A stretch of 64,000 bases of DNA, taken from assembly GCA_030849075.1 (NCBI GenBank), contig JASAOO010003553.1, positions 1 to 64,000 on the forward strand, written 5' to 3'. The position numbers and the translations under genes are program-made. Below are positions 22,401 through 30,307 of the stretch, one piece after another (positions within the stretch are counted from its first letter, which is position 1; each line of letters opens with the position of its first letter). The notes under the pieces are model-generated. The model was not told where the DNA came from and did not search any database. It was given only the letters and a program-made list of their open reading frames with translations. The DNA is from Zelonia costaricensis (lineage: Eukaryota > Euglenozoa > Kinetoplastea > Trypanosomatida > Trypanosomatidae).

Positions 22401-23512
22401 AGCAGGTCTTCCCTCTGCCGCTGTCACTGGCGCTCGCCTACTTCATACGCCGCGGCGTGCCGGCGTACCAGTGCGCCCTCTGCGACGTGACCCAGATCGA
22501 CCCCCCGCCGGAGTTCCCGATCGACCTCTTTGAGCTGCCGGTGACGGCTGCCAGCTGGGTCGACCAGGGCGTCGCCCACAGCCTGGACGCGTTGGCCTCG
22601 ATGGACGCCGCCACCCTCACGGCACTCGACCTGCCCTTCACGCTACCCGGCGACGACACCTTTGAGCTGCTCCCTGGCGGGGCGCAGATGACGGTGACCA
22701 AGAAGAACCTGCGACTGTACCAGCGGCGCGTGGTTGGCGCGCTCCTGTACGAGTCCGTCGCCGTGCCGCTGTACTTCTTGACGATGGGGTGTCGCGACGT
22801 GGTGCCGCAGGAGGCGCTGACCGTGATGGACGTGAAGGAGCTCATTGGCGTGCTGTGCGGCGACGACCGGAGCGCGAATGAGCCCTTGTGGACCAAGGAG
22901 GAGATCCGGTCTGTGCTGGTCGGCGACCACGGCTACCAGAACGACTCGCCGCAGCTGGAACTGCTTGCCACGGTGCTCGCCCACCGCCTCACCCCCGCCG
23001 AGCAGCGCGACTTCCTGCTCTTCTGCACGGGCTGCCCGCGTTTGCCCCTGGGCGGCATTCGCGCTCTCGGCGCCATCACGGTGGTGAAGCGCTCCAACGC
23101 GTTTGCCGAGGCCCGCACCGCCGCCCTACGCGCCGAAGCGTCGGCCGTTGACGAGGGCGGCGCCGGCGGCGACGCGGAACAGCTCGACATGGAGGGGGAC
23201 GAGGAGGAGGACGGCAGCCCGCTCGGGGCCCTGTACGAGCCGACGGCGCAGTCGGACGTCGAGGACACCTTCTCCGGGCGGCACGAGACGCCGCGCCGCA
23301 TCATCTCCTCGATCGGCCCTGCCATCTCGGATGAGCCAGGGGGCGCGGCGGCCGCGTACGCAATCGAGCTGCCCGAGTCGGAGTGGGCCCTGCCCTCTGT
23401 CAACACGTGCTTCCGCTACCTGAAGCTGCCGCCGTACCCCAGCGAGGAGCTGCTTTACCGGAAGCTGATGATGAGCATCACGCAGTCTGGCGGCTCCTTT
23501 GAGCTCTCGTAG
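16490..23512 (+). CDS. Giant HECT-domain E3 ubiquitin ligase with ZZ-like zinc finger, UFD4/TRIP12-like (2340 aa)
   Basis: Transfers ubiquitin from an E2 to substrates through a HECT cysteine thioester. The N-terminal ~1000 residues are helical and ARM/HEAT-like, interrupted by Ala/Gly-rich linkers. A Cys-rich module at about residues 1107-1155 (HRLHYMERYAQMRRCDKCNR, then CRVCNYDVCETCYPGY) looks like a ZZ finger. The HECT domain starts near residue 1650: GDVGVGQGPTAQFYTLLA (~1680) matches the TRIP12/UFD4 'GxGPTxEFY' motif. It is split by a Ser/Pro-rich insertion of roughly 120 residues, and resumes with LPLGGIRALGAITVV and the C-lobe SVNTCFRYLKLPPYPSEELL. The catalytic Cys is residue 2307, 33 from the end, a normal HECT distance. 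An acidic low-complexity insert precedes the C-lobe. ATG 16490 is the first after the splice acceptor. The E3 assignment is secure; substrates are unknown. Confidence 0.94.
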   Translation: MDVGVYDPKVQVKAVATELKVMNASRLFDAVDVMSTSLVMGFERYLRKFDSATAIPLLADVCETFITENTQGDLLVITLRALSLIMEHVPSSYEAAQPFHAALMQLSSKAIHRALCNEWKFGQSNNASMIEEGLRVMRFISKDDITGELIQHALVGDLLTLCTDPLPLVARQALETLFMMSGKVVMPSELEKPAHSVAAGLFSFFKSKRKTATRGGGDSGGKNGANARAAAAEDIVPYADHPTVVQVENVIAPLLVSLVEQYARMLASNPERWCLLELSLQCLGTLIERALICHRPHTARALASPLLPKILFQLMISTESNVTLEPSVRFERVLLCETTLTLLTNCHRNLMLESVQLPEARQFFRLILEDASDEITNLLDDPFPRAVIATRSTQRRDKDHITSIAALQLFVLACPAVPPDAFGLKPKLVLPVHQWMWEDELRHNNRLIEEQCVCLETSWTRLDHHSRISVHLKQLDADLRSMTMSKGSRGGHRNICRAYVPFVYHFADESALRPIVAVKEAGPCAVDGTTLVWKPVSSGHSKTNGGSAVVTAPRDSDAAGGGGAGGAGASPSGSGRRSRHKGTVSPQPSSEGGATIGVASAASMVVLNTQLEVPETHISLAELYFSSLCVFAKNTSGQMAKQVATCACASVLQLMFLSSAAERFEELMEKAVVPMCEMYREALISADKATKAVVLTMIEWMLYHPMAEPCEFTESALRCGLLDQLDIVSKTTLLVRDKPTRTATLAEKASALANCIVDKIKDRRATLSGGAGTNANIRNNTALGGAFLSSTMLRVQRVLDELRRCQCGVPGGAVVATLASSTAAAAVPPSGSKARADTHERSVRELLRIFDEATDITAYEVFNVGFATTLLYYLLGDRTPEELVGDAVVYASGASASTFTRDTVAKPDSTTGPLDRKASSWASMMASGMNVADILAMYVVEKRLRCLMQCAVTYPAGMRRIVAILVANLPLQSHLPLVESVVTYDKVVCKTPLQAHQALCLIAPLITLCGDAGRRIAAAIKPASDADAPAALVGNGSSGAAAAAAAAGAAPSPSSVSAAAPATAAGSAREAAAQRLLGSAASSPSRGATGQARATSAANVARLAKDCCMSGHRLHYMERYAQMRRCDKCNRNMYGGHNCRVCNYDVCETCYPGYSGNVELIRSMLAMERNRVHLCVTIGDLERWFRTGSTSTKGTQQAPTSQSSLHHLERFTTRVLTFLKRYSAAADAGSFAAMPRVGGSSGTSATTAFIAHVNPAAGTQQPLELAERLLSHPEVVRRLTYKYLSGFATRGALMDEGTPVTPEQSAAFDAMVMTVLPTLAERRAAEELVQEAVEERYQLYRASCGMLPYQETVLSTLYRRAFALGDLQVLLQLENCLLRLDGTGDEPLTLQANSSVAVANPAAPTTRRIANSKVMKKVKSVMSPLTAVGAGSFNSSAVTGAAAGQPVTGFVEKSVEVREFDGHRVALDQTYVFHHFESDAAGSCACGAHTRAEFHTEEPPALTFTAPDFAHRTDMLLLMVLHRALFEETHGTIAYAAEAKKIFGEDGDSVFENNTITTTVVRSLEASALRVSMLPPCYALPRWVNFLLREGRFLIPLTVRARVSRFLAYGARRAFIQHMRVFRNQRNDRAVAILPGEWAKLSNHKFSVSRDAFVRDAYTMLRKCADARFPISVEFKGDVGVGQGPTAQFYTLLAIEASKRAAGLWRVSSERANGGGSATASPLTPGKAPSAVTAPLSVGPPPASLPPRRSSVTPTVSPSRTSASRPGSFTPRLGNATRPPSVVVSAAPTLTSSRASALSDNVHVVPPSTSVSSNPSFVSKPQDDALLVPPPEGFYPRHLDGVRRYLDDIESIPTTPLLRRSHSRTLRDDYAPMSMSQNGAGSLSGSAVRKGGTFAGESSSLTALVNTSSAQQHHQPSNSLSNSAVQYDLTKAALLVDSNVGLMRDFVLEQRERAKTYYVIGAALGRAFLDEQVFPLPLSLALAYFIRRGVPAYQCALCDVTQIDPPPEFPIDLFELPVTAASWVDQGVAHSLDALASMDAATLTALDLPFTLPGDDTFELLPGGAQMTVTKKNLRLYQRRVVGALLYESVAVPLYFLTMGCRDVVPQEALTVMDVKELIGVLCGDDRSANEPLWTKEEIRSVLVGDHGYQNDSPQLELLATVLAHRLTPAEQRDFLLFCTGCPRLPLGGIRALGAITVVKRSNAFAEARTAALRAEASAVDEGGAGGDAEQLDMEGDEEEDGSPLGALYEPTAQSDVEDTFSGRHETPRRIISSIGPAISDEPGGAAAAYAIELPESEWALPSVNTCFRYLKLPPYPSEELLYRKLMMSITQSGGSFELS

Positions 23513-25085
23513 AGCGACGGAGAAGGGCAAGGGAGAGGTGGGGGGGGGGTGGGGACCGAAGAGAGCAGCGTCAGGTGTGGCCTTGACCACAGCTCCTTCT
23601 TCACCACCGTGTTCGGTGGTTGTGTCTGCTGTGAGTGGGGGTGTCTGCTGCGTGACTCGGCTGTTTTGGCCTGCGAGGGACTCCCCTGTACTTGAGCTGG
23701 GCGCATCGCACCCACGGCGACAGTGTCTTGTCGTTGTGAATCAAACGATCGTGTGTTTTTTCCCCTTCTCTCCAGCTTGATTTGCTCGTTCTCGTGGTGG
23801 TGTGCGTGGGTGTTGCGAGTCGATGCTCGTCTTGGCTCACTCTCTCTATCTCTGTTGTTCTCCCTCCTGTACCCTGCGGCATTCGAGGCTGCCTTCGCGG
23901 AGTGCCGCCCGCCGCCTCTCTTTACGCTCCGGTTTCTCGTCTCTCCCTCTTTACCACCTCCTCCTCGGGTGTGTTTTTGCGTTGACCCAACTCTGTGCGT
24001 GCTGGTTCCTGCTCGCATGCTGGTCTCTTGTCCTCTCGCACACCCACCGCGACAGTCAAACTCTCTGCTGCTCTCTCCCTTTCCCCCAAGCGCGCCTGTG
24101 CCTCTGCATGTGTGCGTGTGTGTGTTTGCGTGTTTGTGTGAATGCGTCTTGCTTACGTGTCCGCGTCTGTGTATCTTCGTACGTTTGGCGCACTTTGTTC
24201 AGCTACCGCGTTGCGAATTCGGCGCGATTGCTGCGTCGTGTTCGTTCCTTTTTTATTATTTGGCCCCGCCCCCCTCCCCCGCTGTGTTTGTGTGCTCCCT
24301 CCCTCCCCCCCCCTACCCACCCACGCAGCGCACCGAGTTCACCTCCAGCTGTCTGTTTCCTCGCGCGTGGTCGGACAGAAATGGGGAAGAAAGACGGAGA
24401 GAGGGTGGACGAGCTGATTTTTCACAGCCGTTCTTTGTTCTTTTCAGAATTCGGTCGCCCACGGCGCCGCTGTTCTTCTTCTTGACGACAGCGCGATGCC
24501 ACAAGGCTTGCTTTCTTTTGGGGGTGGGCGATGTCGGTGGTGGCCCTGTGCGTGGAGCCAGCCTCGCGTGTGCTTGCGATGCGGCGTTTTCCCTTGTTTT
24601 CCCGTAGTCTCCCGCTCGGCACGAAATCTAAAAAAAAAGGGTCGGAGACGGAAGAAGCGTTGAGGGGGGGGGTCGGCATGGGAGCGAAGAGCCCTCCACG
24701 GTGGCGGGGCTGCCCACTGAGCCGTGCGCTTTCGGTCGACTTTCAAGCATTCATACCCGTTTGCCGATCACCGCGTTCACTTTTCTGTACCTTGGGTCTC
24801 TCCCCCTCTCCTTCGTCGCTCTTCGGGCCCTCGACCATGTTCCGATTTCCTGTATCGCCGTCGTTCTCGCTCCACACACACACACACAAACACATAAACG
24901 ACAACACACCACAGGAGAGGTTGGCGGACAGTAGCCACCTCCGCAAAGGCCCGCGCACCGCGATCTCTGACGTCCCGCGGTACGGGATTCTGGAGTGGGA
25001 CCTGTGAAGACGAAGAGTGGGGCTCGCTCTCGCATTTCGCGTCTGTGCCGCCATGGGCAACCGACTGGGTGATGCTACGCGATAG
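23513..25085. other. Intergenic spacer downstream of the HECT gene
   Basis: No gene seen. CT-rich with C runs, a GT-rich patch near 24110-24130, an A run near 24630 and a CA run near 24875. The last ~150 bases before the retroelement fragment contain stops in all frames and may be further decayed retroelement sequence, but no motif could be recognised. Confidence 0.6.
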
Positions 25086-25516
25086 GCCTTTCAGGAGTGC
25101 CATGATGCGCTTTGTCTCTTTCAGAGCGCAAAGAACATGCGGATGTGCATGGCAAGGCTTGAGGAGCGGGAATTGCCACCAGGCACGCGGGTAGCCATTG
25201 TGACCGACCATATGCCCGTTGTCGCCGCGCAGAGGAAGCACAACGGCTTTGGAGGAACTGGTCGTGGCTACCACTTGGAGGTCCTGTTCAGGTACGTGAA
25301 TGCCCTGTACCACAGGGAGAACACCCAGGTAGTGTTCTTCCACGTCAAGGGGGGCCCTACAACCCGGCGGACTACTTTTCTCGCAACCTTGGGGCAACGT
25401 ACAACACTGGCGTGGTGACTGGGGCAGTCAAAACTGCCCTGCCATTGCTGGAGATGTGCTTTTCTCCGGTGTGCTCCGCACCCGAAGTGAAAGCGTTCTA
25501 TGGGGATCGATGTTAG
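25086..25516 (+). pseudogene. Decayed retroelement fragment: RNase H-like region with a frameshift
   Basis: From 25086 an open frame reads AFQECHDALCLFQ, then VAIVTDHMPVVAAQRKH, GRGYHLEVLFRYV and VVFFHVKGG. The next expected block, NPADYFSRNLG, is present but in another frame from 25361 to the TAG at 25514. The order 'TDH - L - F.xVxG - NPADxxSR' is the second half of the RNase H domain of reverse-transcribing elements (Ty3-like and trypanosomatid TATE/VIPER-type elements carry such domains). The frame break falls at the G run 25349-25354, so a one-base indel there explains it. An in-frame TAG lies just upstream (25083). Codon use is less GC-rich than in the flanking genes, fitting foreign mobile DNA. 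No reverse transcriptase motif is visible nearby, so this is a truncated relic. The element family is unresolved. Confidence 0.72.
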
Positions 25517-26061
25517 CCACAGAATGATTGGAAGTAAAAAAAAGCGAAAGCGAATGCGAAGAATGAAGCGACGTACGACGACGGAATATGTGAGCAATGT
25601 ATCGACTTGCATGGGCAAGGTCGGCAGTCAGCCCAACGGACTGCTCCCTTCCACTTCCTCTCTCCTACCCAACCCCATTTTCCCCACGCTTGTTACCACG
25701 CTTTCCAACACATGCACCGACTCTTGCCCATCGATCACTCTTTTTTTTGGGGGGGGGGTTTCATCTCTGTCTCTCTCTCTGAAAACGACACACCAGCACA
25801 GCCCACCGAAAAGCCCGCGCGCGATCGCATCACGTGCACGTTGTGCGCTGACACTACATCAACCGTCACCGCAACGACGAGAGAGGGAGCCTGCAACTTT
25901 GGGCGGCAACAAGTGCGCAGACGCAGCCACAAGCTGAAGTCGACGTTCCGGCCTATTCTGTGATCCTTGGGGCTACGACCTCGGCCTGCATCTTCGTTTT
26001 GCGCCTTCCCCGTGTCACCCGACCTCCCTTCCACTCTTCACGAGAACTGAAGTCAGACGCC
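25517..26061. other. Intergenic spacer with A-rich patch and T8G10 tract
   Basis: Just after the retroelement stop there is an A-rich, basic-codon stretch (25535-25570), which may be the remnant of a retroelement tail or of its coding end in another frame. At 25741-25758 a T8 run passes directly into a G10 run. CT repeats at 25763-25780 followed by AG at 25795-25796 form one possible acceptor for the next gene; another AG at 26051-26052 follows a CT-rich tract. No ATG lies between 25796 and the start at 26062. Confidence 0.55.
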
Positions 26062-27255
26062 ATGGCGACGGAGGAGGAGCTGCGGGAGCTGCTCCCGAAG
26101 ATGCGGTACAACGAGGAGTACAAGAAGAAGCAGAAGTACGAGTACAAGAAGCGCGTCGAGGCACGTGAGAAGGAGCGCGAGATTGTCACGGGCAAGAAGC
26201 GACCAGTCAGCAAGGCCAGCACCACCGAAGGCGCGGCGGCACGCACGGGCAAGTCGAAGACCGACAAGAAGACGGCTGCTACGAAGGCTGTGAAGGGCAA
26301 GGGCAGGAAGGCACGCGCGCCGAAGCTCAAGGTGGCCAGCGCCGAGACCGGCAAGGAGACACTCAAGAAGAAGAAGGCGCGGGAGCTCGTCAAGGCAAGC
26401 CGCGCCAAGGCGCAGGACAAAAAGAAAGCCGTAAAGAAGGAGGCACCGTCACGCGTCAAGACGGCGGGCAAGTCGGCGGTGGCGGCCGCACCACACGCTG
26501 AGAAGCCGAGCAGGAACCGGGAGGAGGGGATTGTAGCAGTCACCAGTGCTGGTGCCGCCACCGCTGCCGCGTCATCGTCGCCGGAGGTGAAGCGAGTGCT
26601 GTCGCAGGCGGAGCAGGACCGCGAACTCATTGCGCGGGCCATCCGCGGCGACGACCTCCTCGTCGGCAACACTGGGGATGGCACCGGTGCGGCCGCGGAC
26701 GGGGCCGCCTTCATCCGGCAGGACCCCTCGCTCTACCCCGACCTAGCCTTCCTGGACGACTACGCGGAGAAAAAGCATGCCGACGCCGTGACGGCGGAGG
26801 AGCTGCTGCAGAACGCGCACCACTTCTTCAAGGACCTAGGCAAGCGGGAGCGGGCCCTCAATAAGGTGGCCAAGGAGCACATCCAGCACCTGCGCGCCGT
26901 GAACCGCCGCGGCGGCGACAAGGAGGGCTTCCGCTACGTTGTGCCCAGGAACGTGAAGCAGGTGGTGCGCGAGCTCATGTCGGCGCAGAAGGCGCGGGAC
27001 GGCGAGGACGATCCTGAGGCCCTCGTCGACACCGAGCAGCTCGTCTCGACCTTTGGTGGCGACGGCGTCGCGGAGACGTCGGACAAGCCGGTGCGCCGCA
27101 GCCGCCGTCAGCGGTCCCGCACGTACTCGGACTTTTACCAGTTCCAGGTGAGCAAGCGGTGGACACGGAACGCCGAGAACTTCCTGAAGCGCAGTCGGCC
27201 GAGCAGGATCCTGTTCGAGGCCAAGAAGCACCAGCGCTCCATCAAGAAGTTCTGA
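26062..27255 (+). CDS. Lys/Ala-rich basic protein, possible ribosome-biogenesis factor (397 aa)
   Basis: The N-terminus (MATEEELRELLPKMRYNEEY) leads into a long charged Lys/Arg/Ala tract at about residues 20-180, of nucleolar-protein type. A more ordered acidic/helical half follows (about 200-340), with HHFFKDLGKRERALNKVAKE and YVVPRNVKQVVRELMSAQK. The C-terminus RTYSDFYQFQVSKRWTRNAE and its very basic end weakly recall the 'FYRFQ' tail of RRP7-type rRNA-processing proteins, but no RRM is visible, so the resemblance is only suggestive. ATG 26062 is preferred because it has a good context (GCCATGG) and upstream in-frame codons are not ATG. It lies directly before the NOP53-like gene, which agrees with but does not prove a nucleolar role. 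Its existence is secure; the function is inferred. Confidence 0.85.
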   Translation: MATEEELRELLPKMRYNEEYKKKQKYEYKKRVEAREKEREIVTGKKRPVSKASTTEGAAARTGKSKTDKKTAATKAVKGKGRKARAPKLKVASAETGKETLKKKKARELVKASRAKAQDKKKAVKKEAPSRVKTAGKSAVAAAPHAEKPSRNREEGIVAVTSAGAATAAASSSPEVKRVLSQAEQDRELIARAIRGDDLLVGNTGDGTGAAADGAAFIRQDPSLYPDLAFLDDYAEKKHADAVTAEELLQNAHHFFKDLGKRERALNKVAKEHIQHLRAVNRRGGDKEGFRYVVPRNVKQVVRELMSAQKARDGEDDPEALVDTEQLVSTFGGDGVAETSDKPVRRSRRQRSRTYSDFYQFQVSKRWTRNAENFLKRSRPSRILFEAKKHQRSIKKF

Positions 27256-28032
27256 CCGCTGCGTAGGACGCACGCCTGCTGTTGTCGTCTTTGTGCTCTC
27301 TTCATTCTTGGTTTTCTTTTTTTGGGCGGTGCGGGAGATGTGAGACCCTGCCGCTTGGCAGCAGACCTTTTTGCCCCCCCCCGTACCGCATTACGGGGGC
27401 TCTCGCTAGTGCATGTACCGCGGAGCGAGGGCGTGCTCAAGCGAAAGGAGGCCCCGTGGCCTCCTCCCCCCCCCCTCCCCCCGGCAGACGCGCTGCTCTG
27501 CCCACCTCGGGGGCGGGGCGGGGGATAAATCTGATAACACACTTCTCGAATAAACGGCGCCTTCGTGTGTGTGGCACCCCATCACGACCAAAGAAACAAA
27601 GCAGAGAGGGAACATCCACATTAAAGCCTCAGTGCAGCCGACCCTTCGCAAACGTGCGCAGGCGTGGCGAGGAAAGGTACGCGTGTGCGGGCGAGAAAGA
27701 GAGAGAGCTGCGTGATCAACTTTCTATTGTCCATCACGGCCTCTCTCAGTTGCTGCTGTCTACGGTGTTCGTTGATTCCGTGCCACACTTGATGCAAAGC
27801 TCGCTGTGGTGCTGTTCCAGAACATGGGACAGTACCCCTGTCATTATAGACTGTGCATGCAACCGGACGTCTTACGTCAGCCAACTTTGCCCCGTCCCGC
27901 TTCTCTCTCTCTCGTTTTCAGCTTCCCTTTGTTGTCGCATTTAGAAGAGGCGCCGTCGCCTCCTCGCGCGCCCCTTGCCGCTCTCCTCCTTCCCCCCTCC
28001 CTCCCTCCCCACTTCTCGACTTGCCCTCCAAC
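27256..28032. other. Intergenic spacer
   Basis: No gene. Contains C runs near 27376 and 27470, G-rich sequence near 27510-27524, and the acceptor tract of the next gene (27886-27921). Confidence 0.65.
27886..27921 (+). promoter_or_regulatory. Polypyrimidine tract and splice acceptor of the NOP53-like gene
   Basis: A CT-dominated tract ending CTCGTTTTCAG places a trans-splice acceptor at 27920-27921, about 110 bases before ATG 28033. Confidence 0.65.
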
Positions 28033-29106
28033 ATGGTTCGGCCAAAGTCGCGCAACCTCTGGAACGATGAGGAGGGCACCAAGTCGGTGAACCGCCCCCA
28101 GAAGGTCGCCGTGGCCAAGGGCTGGAAGGTGGCGCCAGACCTGCTGCCGGCAAAGCCGCAGGCCCCACGCCGCCGCAAGTACGCCCCGATCCGACCCAAC
28201 AACCGCGACGCCGTCACCACGCCGCTGGGTGGGCAGAGCTACAACCCAGAGGACGAGGAGCACCAGGAGGCACTCGGCAAGGCGGTCCGCCAGCTCACGC
28301 GCCGCAAGCTCAAGGACGAGAAGTTTGTGAAGATGATGACGCTTGGCCGTGACACGCAGTACACGGGCAACTTCTCCGCCGACAAGACGTGGGAGGAGGA
28401 GGTCCAGGAGAAGAAGCCAGACGCGAGCACCAAGGCGCAGAAGAGCAAGGCAAAACCAGCCGCCGCAACGTCGAACACGGCGACGCCGGCGGCAACCGCC
28501 TCCAGCTCCTCTGGCCCGGCTGCGGCAACAAACGGCAAAACTGCCAAGCCGTCGGGCGCCGCCGCCGCCGCCGCGCCTGCAGCCTCAGGGCCAAACAGCG
28601 TCAACACCGGTGCCGCTGCCGCCGCTGCGGCAAAGAAGAAGAAAGAGGCCAAGAAGAAGAAGAAGACCAAGAAGGCCTCTGCGCAGGATGCGAAGCGTGC
28701 CATGGCGCACCGCCGCCACCCGCAGCGCGACGTCGTCGTGAAGGAGTCGGAGGAGCTCGACGAGCTGCTCTCCAGCCACGCCGCGAAGGAGACGACGCGT
28801 GAGGCGGCGCGGCTGAAGCGGCGCTCTGCCAAGAAGGCGAAGCTCGACATCAAGCACTACGGCCGTCACTACCACACCCCGCTCGTCGTGGACGTGACCC
28901 CGAGCGGCAAGCTCGTCGGCTCGCTGCGGCACATGAGCGGCGGCTACGTGCACCCCGCTCTCGAACGCATGAAGTCGCTCGAGGAGCGCAACCTCGTACC
29001 GGCACGCATGCGTCACACGTACAACAAGCGCAAGGTGCTGAAGCCGAAGGGCGAGGTGCGGGTGAAGCGGGAGCAGTTTGGCATCATGCCAGAGACTAGC
29101 TTTTAA
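28033..29106 (+). CDS. NOP53/GLTSCR2-like 60S ribosome biogenesis protein (357 aa)
   Basis: NOP53 proteins act in the nucleolus during late 60S maturation and recruit the exosome helicase for ITS2 trimming. The family hallmark is at about residues 63-75: LGGQSYNPEDEEHQEALGKA matches the 'GxSYNPxxExHQ' signature. The N-terminus begins MVRPKSRNLWNDEEG and has basic RPK/RRRKYAPIRPNN segments. The middle (about 120-220) is an Ala/Lys low-complexity linker. The C-terminal third (RREAARLKRR-like helix, HYGRHYHTPLVVDVTPSG, PARMRHTYNKRKVLKPKGEV) resembles the conserved basic tail. The length is shorter than metazoan GLTSCR2 (about 480 aa) and nearer to yeast Nop53 (about 455 aa). ATG 28033 is the first ATG after the splice acceptor at 27921. 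Confidence 0.87.
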   Translation: MVRPKSRNLWNDEEGTKSVNRPQKVAVAKGWKVAPDLLPAKPQAPRRRKYAPIRPNNRDAVTTPLGGQSYNPEDEEHQEALGKAVRQLTRRKLKDEKFVKMMTLGRDTQYTGNFSADKTWEEEVQEKKPDASTKAQKSKAKPAAATSNTATPAATASSSSGPAAATNGKTAKPSGAAAAAAPAASGPNSVNTGAAAAAAAKKKKEAKKKKKTKKASAQDAKRAMAHRRHPQRDVVVKESEELDELLSSHAAKETTREAARLKRRSAKKAKLDIKHYGRHYHTPLVVDVTPSGKLVGSLRHMSGGYVHPALERMKSLEERNLVPARMRHTYNKRKVLKPKGEVRVKREQFGIMPETSF

Positions 29107-29183
29107 GCCTCTACGAGGGACGCCCTCGTACGTGTGCCTGTGTGTGTGTTAGTGTGCGTCAGCGTGAACGTGGCGGTGCGTTG

Positions 29184-29216
<33 letters not shown>

Positions 29217-30307
29217 TCGGCATGTGTGGTGACTCGCTTTTGTTGTAACGAATAAGCGTAAACGAAAAGGTAAACAAAAGTCATTTTGGCACATCAGCAT
29301 ATCTGTCACCGCGATTGTGTAGCGACGCGCTGCTGCAGCTACTTCGTGTCGTGTGTGAGGGGAGGGATAGCTGCTTTTGGTTGTCTGCTTGGCCTCTTTG
29401 TTTTCGTCACACTCGCGCGACTCGAGTAACAGCTTAACCGACAACGAAACCCAAGAGAGAAGCGGTGAAGATAGTACGCTCGTTGACAGCAGCCTCTTTG
29501 TGCGCCTCGCTCTGACCTCGATACGTGCGGCGCGAGGAACGTGAAGCACGTGCAGAGACGCGGGGCAGTGCAAACCAAGGCTCATCAGCGCACTGTTTCA
29601 CGTCTCACTAAAAGAGCATGAATACACGTGTCCGCAATAGCCGTGGCGTGTGCGATCTCATTAGGCCCACCGTGCGGTGTTTCTCAACGGAAGGTACTCC
29701 CTCTCTCTTCTCCGCCACGCCTTGATCTTCTGTTTTCGTGCTAAAGTCGCATCATTTCACTCTTGCTCTGGTGAGCGTCATATTTTGTGTGTGTGTGTGA
29801 AGGGGCTTCAATCTCAGACATCTTGTCGCGCTTTTTCCGGTCATCTCTAGAACCATTGCGTGCCCGTGCTCCTTTCCGTCTCACTGCCCGCCCACCCCAC
29901 CCCCCTCTCCACTTCGTCACAAAGACGTCTCCATCTTTCCTCCGCGGTTAGTCAGCACCCCGTACGTTGGTCCATTTGTTGACTTCTCCGTGACCGCCTC
30001 TGCGTGGCTCGTGGGGTCAGCGCGACACACCAGAGAGCCGCAGCGGAGGAACACAACGGAGGGTGGGCTGACTGCTATTCTCTCTCCCCCTTCCCACACA
30101 CTCACAGTAGCACTGATCTTGCCGCTCTCGCTCTTCCCACGACAACCCACACAATTCCTGGGCAGTGGTCCGGTGACCCCTTCGCGTTTGTGCCCTCGCT
30201 GTGCTCCCCACTGCGGACTCTCGCAGCCGCTCTGTCACGCACTGCGTTGCAGCCGCCGCACGTGGTCTCCATTTTTTTCCTTTTCGGGCTTGTCAAGGTC
30301 CCTTCCA
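29107..30307. other. Intergenic spacer with long GT repeat
   Basis: No gene seen. Holds the TG repeat at 29185-29213, another short GT run near 29790, and two candidate acceptors for the next gene: AG at 30106-30107 and AG at 30296-30297 (after a T-rich tract from 30265). The nearer one leaves only 10 bases of 5' UTR. Confidence 0.6.
29185..29213. repeat. (TG)14 microsatellite
   Basis: A perfect TG dinucleotide run about 80 bases after the NOP53-like stop codon, probably in its 3' UTR. Confidence 0.9.

Noticed and set aside
29185..29213. CRISPR-like or tandem array around the GT repeats
   Set aside because: These are simple dinucleotide runs without unique spacers, and CRISPR is not expected in a eukaryote.
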